This document shows, piece by piece, positions 1 through 12,690 of a stretch of DNA of 64,000 nucleotides. The translations under genes were made by a program, and so were the position numbers. The stretch's first letter is position 1. Each line of letters opens with the position of its first letter. The notes beneath the pieces are model-generated. The model was not told the DNA's origin. It saw only the letters and a program-made list of their open reading frames with translations, and made no database searches. This DNA comes from Hydractinia symbiolongicarpus (lineage: Eukaryota > Cnidaria > Hydrozoa > Anthoathecata > Hydractiniidae): contig NC_079878.1 in NCBI RefSeq assembly GCF_029227915.1, positions 5,518,001 to 5,582,000 on the forward strand, read 5' to 3'.

Positions 1-163
1 TATAGGACACATTATGGCAAGAACTGACAGTGTCTCTCACCAGAACAGTGTCTCTAAAAAGAAAACCTCAGAATTTAGCTTAGTTTTTTTTTTAGGAATC
101 CTCTCCAGTAAGCGTTTATGGTTTCAGCATATAGAGCGTCGACACGGTAGAAGCCTATATATA

Positions 164-780
164 CAGTACACTCCCGATAACACGAACCTCCAAGGAACCA
201 AAAAAATAGTTCGAGTTATCGAATGTTCGACTTACCGGGGGCAAGAAAGGTATACAGTCATAGTTATACATCACTGAAAAAAGTTCTAATGTGACTCTGT
301 TTCATTGTAGTAGTAACGTCTTTTTCAATTAAAATTAAGAGTGCATTGAGCTTTCGTTGAATATCTTCACCGCGCATAGAGTAAAGAGCATGTAGTCATG
401 CAGCACTTGCAATGCCTCCCGAATATCGCTAACTTTGGGCAAACTGGGTCCAAAAGAACATCCTCATCATCATCCTCATCACCATCATCTTCATGCCTGC
501 TGATCTTTTTGTCAAAGTGAAGTGAAGTGAAGTTTTTGTCAACTTTGGAAGAACAATTTATATCATTGAAAGAAAAATAGTCACTTTTTACTGAGATTGT
601 TTTCATTTTTTCTCTGAAGTTTGAGTTATCGGGGGAATTTCTGTCCAGGGGACAGGAAAACAAATGTTCGAGTTATCGGGGGATCAAGTTAGCGAGTGAT
701 TTTTGTGAAAAAGTATTAGTGAAGTTTCAACGGGAATTCAAAAACAGTTCGAGTTACTGGAAGTTATCGGGAGTGTACTG
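164..780. mobile_element. pogo/Tigger-like MITE with TA target duplication
   Basis: The left end reads CAGTACACTCCCGATAAC and the right end is its exact inverse, ending ...GGGAGTGTACTG at 780. Both ends are flanked by TA (162-163 and 781-782). The interior repeats motifs such as TTCGAGTTATCG, which are typical of pogo/Tigger elements of the Tc1/mariner superfamily. At 617 bp there is no transposase, so the element is non-autonomous. The small ORFs inside it (for example 367-663 on the minus strand) are not supported as genes. Confidence 0.8.
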
Positions 781-782
781 TA

Positions 783-3700
783 TATATAAATGCTCAATTT
801 TTATTAAATTAAAGTTTGTAGTTTGTTCAATATTTTTATTAATTGTACGCAATCGTCCGCCTGTCAAAAGTAGAAAACGTTGCGAGCAGAAAAAAATTTT
901 AATGGTCATGCCCACAGTTGCGGACAAGAACACTTTAATGGAAAGTGTTCTTTTTTTTCTTAAAGTTCTTAAACCGAGGATCCTTTTTGCTGATGCAGCT
1001 CAATATTTGTGTTCAAAAACAATCACATCATTATTCATATTACTTCGCAGTTATTGTACGTGAGAATTCACATGCTATTTCTTATTTTGAAGAAAGGATT
1101 TTAGGATAAATTTTTTTCTGGCAAAGCCTGAGCATTGTTTTCCTACGTTATACTGTGGCAAAGATGCTGGTAAATTCCACCACCAATTACAACAATTCCT
1201 AAAATTGAACACCCATAGTTGATCTGTTTTCCCCAATACTAATATACAAATATATAGGATTTTCTGGAATTTTCAAATATTTCTTACTTTTCTGTGAACT
1301 GAAAGAGTTAGTAAGCTGACGAAAACAGAACGATATCACATCAGGACGTTGGAACGTTGGATGATGCAATTTTTCGTAATTCTAGAATAACTGATGACCG
1401 TGACAAAATTGATGCTGACATCAGCAAAAAATAACTATATTATTTACTTGGAAGTAATCTACCAGGAAGGAAATAACGTTTTCTTCTTGCAATGCTGTCA
1501 AGTCTTATAAAATAGATCTTAAAACAAGATACAATCATCAGATTATCAAATTTCTTGTGGTTTTTAACGACATCGAAATATATTACACCTACGAAATATA
1601 AGAACAAAAGTCATTCTCGTCAAGAAAGTATTGTTCCACTTTTCAAAGTGACTTGTGTGAAAACAAGAGCAATGATAACGCCTTCAAATAAATTCAATAA
1701 ATTAACTTAAATTTCCCATACATACTTTGGCTGAGGAAGAAAATTGAGATACTTTGAAATTGAGGAAAAAAATGGAAACAACTCATTAAGGAAATAGAGA
1801 TAAAGCAAAGTTATTGGTGTTAACAAAGTTTTGTCTGGCCAGTAAGCAATATTTGGGTGTGGCCGGTTGCTAGCATCGGTTTTTTTGTGTGTAAGTATCA
1901 GTGCTGATAGCTTTTTCTAATTCAGTACTGATTGTCGTGTCCGTTAATAGTCCAACTTTCCAACATAAAAATGATGTATGATCGTTTGTGGTCGGCGTTA
2001 CTAGAATCAAGAACTGAAATAACAGCATCCGTTGTGTAACCCTAAAATCACACGTGATTAGACTTCTGACGTCAGCAGTGACGTGAGTGAAATGAATAGA
2101 CAAAACATAATATTTCTTTACAGATCGCATAAAGAGTACAAACAATGGATACAAACAATGAATGTTGTTTTTGTGATTACTTATTCATCCAACATGTTTC
2201 TAATGTCAATAAAATGATCGGTAGGTTTCCTATAACGTTTTAACGTTCGGCTCTATTGCGTCAAAGTTGCGAATTATGTGTTGAAGCAAATAGGTACTCA
2301 TTCGCAAGAAAAAATTTCTGTTCGTAGTTAGAAAAAATACGTCTCTTTTTTTTGAAAGAAATGAAAAAAAAATGGAATTACAAAATTCTTCTTCGCTGAC
2401 ATAACATTTTCGATGAAAAGCTCCGTGGATTACTTGGTTTTATACCTTTCGTTAACCGACTCCATCATCTTATTATCAAATCAAATAGTACATTGGAATA
2501 CATTTTTAATGATTTTAGGCAGTGTTTTTTCTTCTATGTGTTTCACTATCAGAGTAAAAAGACAAAAAACTTTTGATAAGTGGAACTTTTTCTTATTTTT
2601 TGGAATGCGCCGATAACTTCAAAACATTCAATAATTTAAAATATCTTTTTCAACCCTTGAAACTTATATATACTGTGAAATAAAAATTGTTTTTGGCAAG
2701 AATTCAGAATCATTAAAAATACCCAAAACTTGTATTTTTTTAAAGACTATGATGAACAATAATCTATGCTGTAATTTTTTTAATTTATTTAAGTTCATAT
2801 TCTGTCCTAAAATATCTTTCAGTTTTGTTATCAAAATATGCCTCGACTGAAAAGCCTGATAAGTCGAAACACGTAAACATTGAGTAGCAGAAGTTTGGAA
2901 AAGCCAACCAGAACGAAACTTAGGGCTGATTCCACAAATAATAATTTGGTCGAAAAAATTTTACTGGTAAAAATATTCCGAATAGCAAATTCTACAAAAA
3001 GGGCCCTCTTTAAGTTAAATTTTAAATTTTATAACTTATTCTCCTTTTTTCAATCGATCGTTGCCGAAACGCGAATGCAACGAAGGAATCAGATATCTGT
3101 AAATGTCTATAACTACTCCTGGTTGTTTTCTTCCCGCTTTTTCAATGAAATTAACAAATTGATTATTTCATGACGGTTAAACGAAGTAAATAACAAGCTT
3201 TTTACCAAGAAGAGCAATAAATTTTACGGTTCATTTTTTGTATCTCTATTACATTCTTTAACCTTTATAAAAGTTTTGCTCAAATTATTTTACTTTCTAA
3301 AGTTTGTAAGTAGACATTTCGCAATATGCAGCGGACGCCAGGTTATAAGATTTGTTTCCACATTATTGCACCATCAGCAATTTCTACACCACTATTTTAT
3401 TGGAAAAAAATATTTTCTTTCCTTGATTTCGAATAGGAATCACTTTCGGACAAGAAAAAAAGGTAAAAAAAAATTCAAGATGAAAAAATTGGAAATTACT
3501 AATACGCGTGCTCTGAAAGTTTTCTGTTCAAAAATTTGGCGTGGAATCAGCTCTTTAGATTTGACACCGCAAGAATCTTCAACGAAAATTTCCTAAAGAT
3601 TTTGTGAAGATAATAAGTTAAAAATACTTAGACTGGTATTACTATTTAAAATTCAGCATTGAACAATTTATTAGTACTCGGTAAGTAAATTCACTGAAAT

Positions 3701-4091
3701 CTAAAAAAGTAACACTTTTGAAATGCACAGGGTGCTGTATGCAAACAATAAATCTCAATTTTAAAAATTCATAAAGTACGCTCATGCATGGGGATAGAAA
3801 AAGCAGGGCCGCATTACCTTGCCTTTTGGATTTTTGAAGAATATAAAACACGAAATCACCGAAATCACTTTTCTTAGCTATTCTCCTCTTATTTGTTTCG
3901 ATAGCTTTTATTGATGACGGCATTTTGTTGTTTACCTCACGCATGATGTCGCACTGGAACTCGTATATATGTTAACTTAATGTAAATTCAACATAGACAT
4001 AAACCTCGCAAGGAAACATTACTTGTTTGGTGACGGTTTTCTTTCTTTACATCTGTTGTACTAACGTTTTAAAAGTAAGAATTAATTTAAA
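783..4091. other. No gene recognised, AT-rich intergenic
   Basis: Only short ORFs without family signatures or convincing splice context are present (for example 2413-2616 and 3276-3596). I see no clear repeats apart from homopolymer and AT runs. Confidence 0.5.
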
Positions 4092-4207
4092 CTAGTCGTT
4101 AGCCCATGGAAAAATCCATGGGTTCGCTCGTCTTTTTTATACTTGCGCAGCTAAGCTACCATTTTGCGTGACAGACGGACAGACGTATACGGGTATTATA
4201 ATATAGA
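4092..4207 (-). mobile_element. Short non-autonomous Helitron, complete ends
   Basis: Read on the minus strand it begins TCTATATTATAATACCC and ends with a short perfect hairpin (arms CCATGG around a poly-T loop) followed by TAACGACTAG. The 5' TC, the 3' hairpin and the CTAG terminus roughly 10 bases downstream are the diagnostic Helitron ends. The flanking bases are A and T, as expected for insertion between A and T without a target duplication. At 116 bp it carries no Rep/helicase. Confidence 0.75.
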
Positions 4208-4497
4208 TATGTGGGTAGATTTAACGCACGCAAGATTGCTCAAAATCGTCTACAAACATCCCGAGATGAAAAGCACATGAACCACTTAGAACAGACGTGC
4301 AAAGACTTTCAACACTGTTGCAATTAAGATATGCCGCCTAATAGAAAAGTCATGGTTGTCGATTGACAGTTGCACCGCAAAATATTTCAATATTTCAGTT
4401 GTCAAAAAATTTAAGCTATGTCATCTTCATTATATTCTATCGTCAGTTCTAATTATTCATTAATTACTTATTTTTTATTATTATTTCTTTTTTGGGA

Positions 4498-4521
4498 GGG
4501 GGGGGGGGGGGGGGGGGGGGG
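4498..4521. repeat. Poly-G homopolymer (24 G)
   Basis: An uninterrupted run of 24 G lies in otherwise AT-rich DNA. It would form a G-quadruplex on the plus strand, or it may be a sequencing or assembly artefact. The ORF crossing it at 4418-4615 is a by-product of the run. Confidence 0.9.
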
Positions 4522-4621
4522 CGGTGTAGCACGCACCTTCTATTTCTTACCCATGCAGCTACCATGTCAAAAAAGAAATTTGAACAAAACTTTAAAAAAA
4601 TTCCATATCTTGTAGTAAAAG

Positions 4622-7600
4622 AACTGCAAGTCAGCTAATAGCGTGCGGTTATATGTTCTTTGCTTTTTTATCAGAAAAAATGTAATAATCAATATCTACA
4701 TAACTGGCCATTGACGCAGAAGGAAGTATCAAAGGACCAGATGAAGAACTAACCCTTTTAACTACAATAATTCACCGGAAAGGAGAAACTAAAGGTTAAT
4801 TAACTGATTAACAATTGTAGTGTCACGTAAAATGTAAAGTCAATCAAATTTTAAAAGAAGTGAAACACTTGTTTTCTACGTTTATTTTTTTAATAATTTT
4901 TTTTTTTTAATTCACTTTTTTTTCATTTTATGTTATTATTTTTAGCCCTTTTTTAAATATTATTAGCAAACTGTTTTACCCTTTTCAGAAGTCAGATAAA
5001 AAAGAGTTACGTTATAAACAACGTTTCAAAAGCCGGCGAGAACAACTGTTTCGTCTTAGAAATTGCAGATAAAAAGAAAAGTAGACAAGAAAAAACAATA
5101 CGTAATGCAAACACTATTTCTATGAACCTTAAAAAAATGATAGTTCATTTGTCTGACTTGTAAGGCAAATTTCTTCAGCTAATAAAACACCTACCCTTTT
5201 AGTGAAGATTGTATTCTGCAATGGTAATGTTATATTTGCCTTTGTTAAGTTTGTCGATTTCCATCCTAACTTTTTCTTTTTCGTGTTATATAGAGTCAAT
5301 GGCATTATCAAGTTCCAACTGTCTTATAGTGTTTCAGTGAAGCAGTCTTTTTATTGACTATGAAAATGTGTTTCTTAAGCACTTGTAAAAAAGTATCAAT
5401 TTATATAATTCATTTGTAATGAGTGAATCTTGTAATAGGTATAATTTGTGGCCTACGTTAATAATCTTCCCATTATAATAATTCAAATAAAGTCATCAGG
5501 GCAGCGGTGCCCAGTTTTTACGATTGACGCAATTTGTAAGCATTTTAGATAATTAATTACCATCATTTTGATTGTTGAAATCGAGTATATCTGCTATATG
5601 TTTCTGAACACTGCTTTTTTACATTTACAAAAAATAAAAAGTGTTTAAAACATAATTAATTTGAGCTTCCTTGATTTTTCATTTCTCAACTTTGTTGAAG
5701 TTTATGGTAAAATCCCAGTTAAAGACAAGAACAATTATCCTCAGCCTGGATGTATGTTCATAGCTGTACTTGGAAAAAGATTGACTACAAGAGGAAATCT
5801 AATAGTGTCGGAAGTACTACTTTACAGAAGGAAAATTAACAATTTAAAAATGATTTTTCCTCTACATTAGCAAACGCTACGACATAGCTATGATCATACA
5901 TTTTTGTAACAGCTACACTCCTGTACAAATTCTAAAAAAAATTGCTTTCTTAAACACATGCACTTTACTTTTTAAAATTCGTAGGTGATCTTCCTGGATT
6001 TTTTGGTCCCTTAGGTTTCAACGCGTGGATCATACCTCAACACAACAAGCGAAATTTGAAGTTATTTGCCCTACAATGTTGCAACAGTGAAATTGTTTGC
6101 TGTAAATCATCTGCATATTATTATTGCCTATTTAGGCTGTTTGAAAATTTTGAGAGCTATTTACCTACAAACTGAAATGGAAATAATAATGGAATAGTCA
6201 ATATAAAAGTATGTCCCTGTCAAAAATTGGTCTTCTTTATTCTATAATTACTCAAAATTGATCAGTTGTCAAGAATCTTTGCCCTAGTTATTGCTAGTTT
6301 ACATTGCAGTAAAACAAAAAATGGAATTTCTATTGTTGTTGTGATTGCCAGTGTTACCATCACCTCTCATTTAATTATCAAAACTTAATTTATAAAAGAG
6401 TGATGTTAAAAACTGTGGCGCAGAAACCGTATTTGATGCGAATTTTTGATCATTAATAATCTATTAACAAACCTATGCTTGAAAAACATTATGAAAAGTT
6501 GGGGATGAAGAAGGATGTTCCAGGATTATGCAAGTACCGCTATCTTTTAAATTTGTTGAATGCTTTTTTGTTTTCGTCTAGTACAATATTGAGGTGGTAA
6601 AAATACTTTGAAACATTATACGATACCTTGCTATGCATGCATTCGCTTCTGATTATACAAAACATATAACCAAGATATAATCAAGGCAGAGCGGCAAAAG
6701 AAGAAAGACTTGCAGGGAGGGATTGGTGAAGTTTTTCGCAAACATTTGGACTGCTATGTTTTTTCATAAGTATTATATAACGATTGAAATGATGTTAGCA
6801 CATTTTAACCATGTTCAAGCAGGCAAAAAAAGATAAAAACTATTTATGAAGAGCTTGCCACCGCATAATTTTTGTGTTGTATGATGTATATCATAAAACC
6901 TAGTATGCGTAATTTAAGAATCAGGGATTAATTATGACTTCCGCAGTTATTTTTTCTGACGTCAGCATTTTCAAATAATGATAAAATTTCTGTGTCTGCA
7001 CCAGATCAATAGTTTGGCTCTTCCATTACAACTAAAATAATTTACATTTGTTGAGAACTATAAATACACAGATAGTACGAAATTTATAACTTTTGTGTCC
7101 ATTTTATAATTGTCCTATTTTTCATGTGCTGAACTGAACCTAAAAAAGGTTACGTTTTTTAACATAGCGAAAAAAATAATCATTAGCCTTATAAATTCGG
7201 GAGCCTGGGTTGAGTTTTAATCCATATGGGGTTGATTGATAAAAAAAAATTAAATCGCGCCATTAATAAGTGCAGCGCCTTTTGCTCTAAGATAGCAAGA
7301 GTAAAACAATTTTTTGAATTTATGTTTTTGCTGATGTTGTCAATTGACCAAACACAAACATAAGGCTGCCATCGTGCAATGTCGGCCAAATAACTTCCAC
7401 CATAAGTAGTTCGGAAGCTGCAGGGGTAATTTTACCCTCTCCCGCCCACCACCTGTGATCGCGAGTTACTCAGATCAAAACTTAATAAAATGCGATATTT
7501 ATCTAAAAAAGTTTGGTTTTAACTTGCTTCTTGTCAGATTGTTTGTAAAACCTAGAAAGTAATTTCTTAATCTCCAAAATAAATCCTTAAATGAAAAACG

Positions 7601-10600
7601 ATGCCAAGCCCAAAATATTTTTGTTATGTTCCAAATTTTTTGCCTTGTTTTTTACAATTGAGTTCTTTTTTTATCATATGAGCATAAATCATTGATTTCT
7701 TGACCAGTGGTCCAACGGTTACAAAATTTCAGATATTTTAAACATCGGGCACAGAAATTAAAACAAACGCATAAGATATTATGGTATATAAAACTTTTTA
7801 TATTTTTGTAATGTTAGCTGAAAACTTTCTGAATGTTCAGAACTTGTTCATTATTTAGTAGCCGACTAACGAATTGAGTACAGTACAGCCACAAGTAGTT
7901 TATAGGCAATTTATATACTAAATTCAAGCAATTGGAGCCTGTATGTTTATTGTCAGCAGACAGTGGACTTAGGACTTAGGTTATTTAACTATTTGGTTAG
8001 ATTCTATTTCCCAAAATGTGCTAAGTGACGTCATATTGCCATTCTTCTCAAATTATTGGCCCTGACGTGGATAATTTCATTAAAGCGAAAATTTTAGAAA
8101 GTGAGACTAGCGGATTTTAAACGCTACTTACTTAATCTACGCATCTGAAAAAGTAGAATTTGCGAATTGATGCTGTTTGCTAACTTTGTAAAATCGCCGA
8201 AAAAAAAGAGTGCTATTGTTTGAAGGGTTGTAGTAGTATGTTGACGAGATAAAAGATGGTCACAATAGAAAATAAAAATTCTTCGATTATAACTATCAAC
8301 AGCAATCACAAACCAGGACACAGGTCTTTCCTAGAAACTAATTATTTTTGCCAAACATGTTTGTTCGGTTTAACTTGCTCGCCAATACCCAGATTAAATA
8401 AAAACGCCAATGGCGGTTAAAAAACTTCTTTGCTGCGTGTCCATGACGATGCAGATAAATTGGATGCCAAAATTTCGGCACTATTGTAAGCGTCAGCACT
8501 ATCTGCTATGTTCTATGACCTTTTCCTCCAACTGTCCTCTAAAAATGTCAAGAATGTCACAATACTAACGTAATAGCATTATAACGGAAAATGTCTACAG
8601 ATCTGTTTGTCGCAAAAGTAATTGGTTTTTTAAAGACAACTGCGAACATTAAAACCTCTTTTTAATCATACATACAGCATATGATTATTTCTTTAAACTT
8701 CAAGAAATAGAAAAGATGAATTTTAAGTTTAATCAATGAAATAAAAACAAGCAAAAGTCCGATACAATACAGTTTCCCGAATTACATGTTTCTTAAAATT
8801 TTAGAATTTTGATGTTAGGTTTTAAGATCATATTCAGTATCATTGAATTGGTGTGTGTATAAATTTTAAACTTCAATCGAAAAGTGAAAATCCTGTTTTG
8901 GGATATTATTGTTACGGTAAAAATCTTCTTAATTTTCTACTTATAAGCTTCACTTTCAAGCACAGACCCATTAGCAAAAAATCAAAAACACTTGTTCTAA
9001 AAGGTTGTTTGTTTACTGTATGAATCTGAAGATGTAACATTCTATCAAGTTTCAGGTGAGGATTTCGAAAATCACATTAATTTTGTTTGACAAAGTTTAG
9101 AAATAGCAGCAGTGCATCAAAGAGAACAAATTTGAGAAAGGTGTATACGTGGGGAAGATGATAACAATCTTATCATCAGTTTCAATTTTAGTTGATCTTT
9201 CCTAATCTTTTCTGGAAATTTTTCCCTAGTGTTAATGTTATTTATGGGTTTTTTTGCAGTCGGTGTAAAAGCAAGACGAATTAAGAAGATAAAATGAATT
9301 CAGTCTGACTCACATTGCTTAACTTTTTTTCCAGCATAAAAAAGATTATTTTTTTATAGCTAATTAAAAACAGAAAATTTATTTTTATTTTAGTTATTAT
9401 TAGAACCATTTTAAAATGAGGCAGGCATGTTTATCTTGCAGAAACAACATGGTAAAAACTGTTGACATTTGCAACCACACAACGTGTTTTGAAATAATTG
9501 TATTACGAAAATGCATTCGAACACACAGTACATACTATGTGTTCGAATTGTGTTGCACAACAGACGGAAGACAATCATCGTGTTTACACCAACTGTCTAC
9601 GAGAAACGACAATGAAGCTGAAGCGTGCATTAAAGTTAGGAATGACGAAACGAACCTGCAACTTTACCATTAGCACTCAATGAGACAATTTTGAGGTGTG
9701 TAGTTTTAAGAGATTGAGCTAGCTTACAGAGTACAAAAGATTGCGACGTACTTTTCTCAATTTAATTCCTGTGAAAAGTTTCCAAAAAAAAAAAAGAAAA
9801 AAACGTGGGAAAAGAAAAGTCACAATACTGGTTTGGGTTTTTCGCAAATTACATTTAGTTGTTTTGTAAAGTGTAGAATGTTTCTATATCATGTCAGTTT
9901 ACTTAAAATGGCTGCTACATAACTACTTTATGCTAGCAAATGCACGAAATAGCGATGATCTGAATATGTATGACGAGTAAAAGATCCCGGAATGTAATGG
10001 TGGAACCAGTACATTCTTTCACGTGCTAACGGTTAGCCTTAATAATAAGAGCCATGTTTTTTCTTCTGAGATATCGCTTGGAGACCACATCAAGTTAATT
10101 ATAAGAAAATACAAACCAAGGCCGAAATGTACTAAGATAGACGGTAACCGTCATAGACACGTCTCCAGACTACAGCCAGACGGAAACCATTCTATTTATA
10201 AATTAATGAATTTTATTGTGAATGTGCCAGATACTTTTACTTGCCAAACTGTTACGTGTGGTCGGAAAAAATAAAAATGTTAGTAGTTAATGATTAGATT
10301 AGGCGTTTTTAAGATTTCCTGCTCTAGAAGAAATATACAACAAGATATGGTAATTAACTTTTATTTGACTATCAGAAACTATCAGAAACCAAAATATTGG
10401 AATCCGTTCGAGAAATAAGCTAATTAAATTTATAAGCAAAACGAGGTTTTATTCGTAATTTTTCTTTTATACGTTTCGGTGTATAACAAACACCATGCTC
10501 GCTAGAATACGAAATTTAAATCTCTCACAAAATAGCCTTCATATGCAGTGGTGTACTCCGTACTTCAACGAAAATCCCAGCCTAATACTCTGATAAAGCA

Positions 10601-11255
10601 TATTCTTATAGAAAAGGTTGTATCTTCTTAGAATTTAAACAGGTCTGCTTGTAATACTGAAGAATCAATGTTTTAAAAATGTGCTAAATGCTATTATTCA
10701 AAATTATATTGAGAAGATATAAATTTATGCAAGAAAGATATGCAAGAAGCATAGAATAAGTGGAAGGGGATAAAAAATTAACGTACTTTTAATGTAGTTT
10801 ATTTTTTGTCAAGACGTTCTGCTCTGAAAGTCGTGTTTTCTCTAATTTTCAGTATATACAATTGCATTGCTAGTAAAAAACCTAGCAGTATTAAAATGTT
10901 CTTTTTTTTAGCAAGCGTGTGTATGAACAATAGTTTCCTTGATATTAGGAAATATGAATTTTAAGGAAGTATTAATGCGTGTCATGCGTGTGAGATGATT
11001 GTTTTGGAAAAAAATAAGAGGTTCGTCAAAAAAATAAGTTAAAAATTAAATGTTGTTGAAACCTTGTGTACAGTAGTTGTTTTTGTATGTTATAGAGGTT
11101 AAAAGCTAGTTATGAAGTCATTGAAAGTTTTTCCGACCGATAATAAGATAATAATATTGTTACTTACAGTAAACTTCAGAAACATCAAAATAAAACGACA
11201 AACGTAGTAGGTAGGTTGGTAAACCAAGGCAAAGAAGTAATGCTAGACAATTAAA
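4622..11255. other. No supported gene, AT-rich intergenic
   Basis: Scattered ORFs of 60-85 codons (5661-5870, 9416-9683, 10023-10274) have no recognisable domain and no consistent exon structure. The 9416-9683 frame is cysteine-rich (MRQACLSCRNN at its start) and the 10023-10274 frame ends CQTVTCGRKK. They could be decayed exons, but I cannot support that. Nothing else stands out. Confidence 0.4.
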
Positions 11256-11484
11256 GGGATACTGGGTTTCAACCTTTTGAACCTTTAACACTATATTTAA
11301 TACACCGATCCAACCAGGATATGCGCCATTATAGATATTGCGCGGACGGGACTGGGTTCTAGTTTACCATTGTTCGGCGATGGGTAATCAGTTTATTTAT
11401 AAAGAAAAGCAAAACCGTCAATAGCATAAATATAACTGTTATTTTTATTATACAAACTGTTTTTTTAAAAACACACTATACTAT

Positions 11485-12234
11485 ATGGGTCCTATTAATT
11501 GTGCCATCTACGAATGCAAAAATACCTCAAGAAAGTTGAATACGTAGAAGACATCGTTATGTGAAGTTCATGAAGGAGTATTGCAGAAGGGTTGTGGTTG
11601 TCAGCCGCCTTTTCGTTTATGTTGCTCTCCAGGAAAGAAAAGATGTGCACAAAAGCCAGAAAAATGGATCCAGCTAATCAAATAAAAAAAACAAGATGGC
11701 TCATAGTGGAAACCAACAACAAATGATTGGGTTTGTAGTGATCATTTTGTAGACAAGATTCCATCAGAAAAAAATCCTAATCCTACTGTAAAAATGGGAT
11801 ATTCATCTGCTCTAACTGATGTTACAACAAGAAGAAAGTTGTTTAGAAACCCAGTGCCTGCAAAGAAACGCAAAATTAAAGAAGCACCTTCCACGCCATT
11901 TCAGTCCCCTCCACTATCACCAATACTGGAAACAATTTTAGAAGATTCATCACAGAATGCTTCATCTAATTATAGCAATATTTTTTCTTCTCCACCACCA
12001 TCTGTTGAGCATAGCGACTGCATTTTGAATGATCGTAAAGACAGGAATTGTGTAGATTGTGCATATAAGAAAGATTTAACTGCAGCGGTAAGCACCAAGT
12101 TGTTTGAACTGGCCATCGAGAATGATAAACTTTCATTGGAGAATGAAGCACTTAAATCTGATAATATTAAATTAAAATCAGAAAACAAGCAATTGAGAAG
12201 AGAGAAACTTTTCCCCACCTCAGTAATCATTTAA
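11485..12234 (+). pseudogene. THAP-domain transposase N-terminus, broken
   Basis: From the ATG at 11485 one frame runs to 12234 but carries in-frame stops at 11545-11547 and two more near 11690 and 11703. The translation shows a THAP-type zinc finger: INCAIYEC near residue 4, GCGCQPPFRLCC, a tryptophan in EKWIQL, WKPTTNDWVCSDHF, then NPNPTVKMGY. From 11794 the frame is open (146 codons) and ends in a leucine/asparagine coiled coil (SLENEALKSDNIKLKSEN). In complete relatives this region is followed by a DDE_Tnp_4 catalytic domain, which is absent here. THAP domains bind transposon ends. This copy is dead because of the stops and the deletion. Confidence 0.75.
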
Positions 12235-12240
12235 CCAACC

Positions 12241-12504
12241 TTATTTAACTCTATAGGGATCAGGTACATCTATGTCATCAACAATGAGTTTGGACAAGTA
12301 TTCTTCTTGTAAAAGTTCGTCAACTTCCTCTGCTGTACAGATAGGACCATTTTCAGCAGCAGAAAACACTCTAGCAACTAATTCTGCTTTCCTTTCATAT
12401 ACCTTAAGGCCTCTCAGCCTTAAATACTTCTTTAATTTGTCGACTTTCATTGTATTTATAAGGTCAAAATCCATATTTACTACTTGGTTATCTTCTCTCT
12501 TCAA
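12241..12504 (-). pseudogene. SAP-domain ORF, N-terminal stub of a YqaJ-type nuclease protein
   Basis: An 87-residue frame. Residues about 21-50 form a SAP helix-extension-helix DNA-binding motif (MKVDKLKKYLRLRGLKVYER, then KAELVARVF), followed by an acidic stretch ending VDDIDVPDPYRVK. In ISL2EU-type second ORFs this N-terminus precedes a long region with a YqaJ nuclease domain. The copy stops right at the deletion junction and converges on the THAP ORF. The frame itself has no stop, so a short SAP peptide could still be made, but the function of the parent protein is lost. Confidence 0.7.
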
Positions 12505-12690
12505 CTATTTCACTGTAAATGGCTATTCATTATTATGATCTCGTCCATGGTAAACTAGAGCCCAATCCTTTTTCCGCGCTAAAAAGATTACGTCATTGCG
12601 ATTACGGAGCGCTAGCTGGATCGGTGTATTTGGTGCAAATGGGCTGTATTGTATGCATTGTTCCCCCCAAAAAACTGTTTCGCTATAACA

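Larger units (their letters stand above)
11256..12690. mobile_element. Internally deleted ISL2EU-type (PIF/Harbinger-related) DNA transposon
   Basis: Two convergent coding remnants, a THAP-domain ORF (plus) and a SAP-domain ORF (minus), are enclosed by inverted repeats. Left ATACACCGATCC (11300-11311) matches the inverse of 12618-12629. Left TTCTAGTTTACCAT (11357-11370) is matched with one mismatch by the inverse of 12548-12561. The THAP transposase plus SAP/YqaJ nuclease pair on opposite strands is the known layout of ISL2EU-type elements in cnidarians. Here the DDE transposase core and the YqaJ nuclease are missing and the two stops lie about 7 bp apart, so one large internal deletion fused the two N-terminal halves. 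The outermost ends were not resolved. Confidence 0.7.

Noticed and set aside
4418-4615. ORF with poly-Gly
   Set aside because: Created by the 24-G run.
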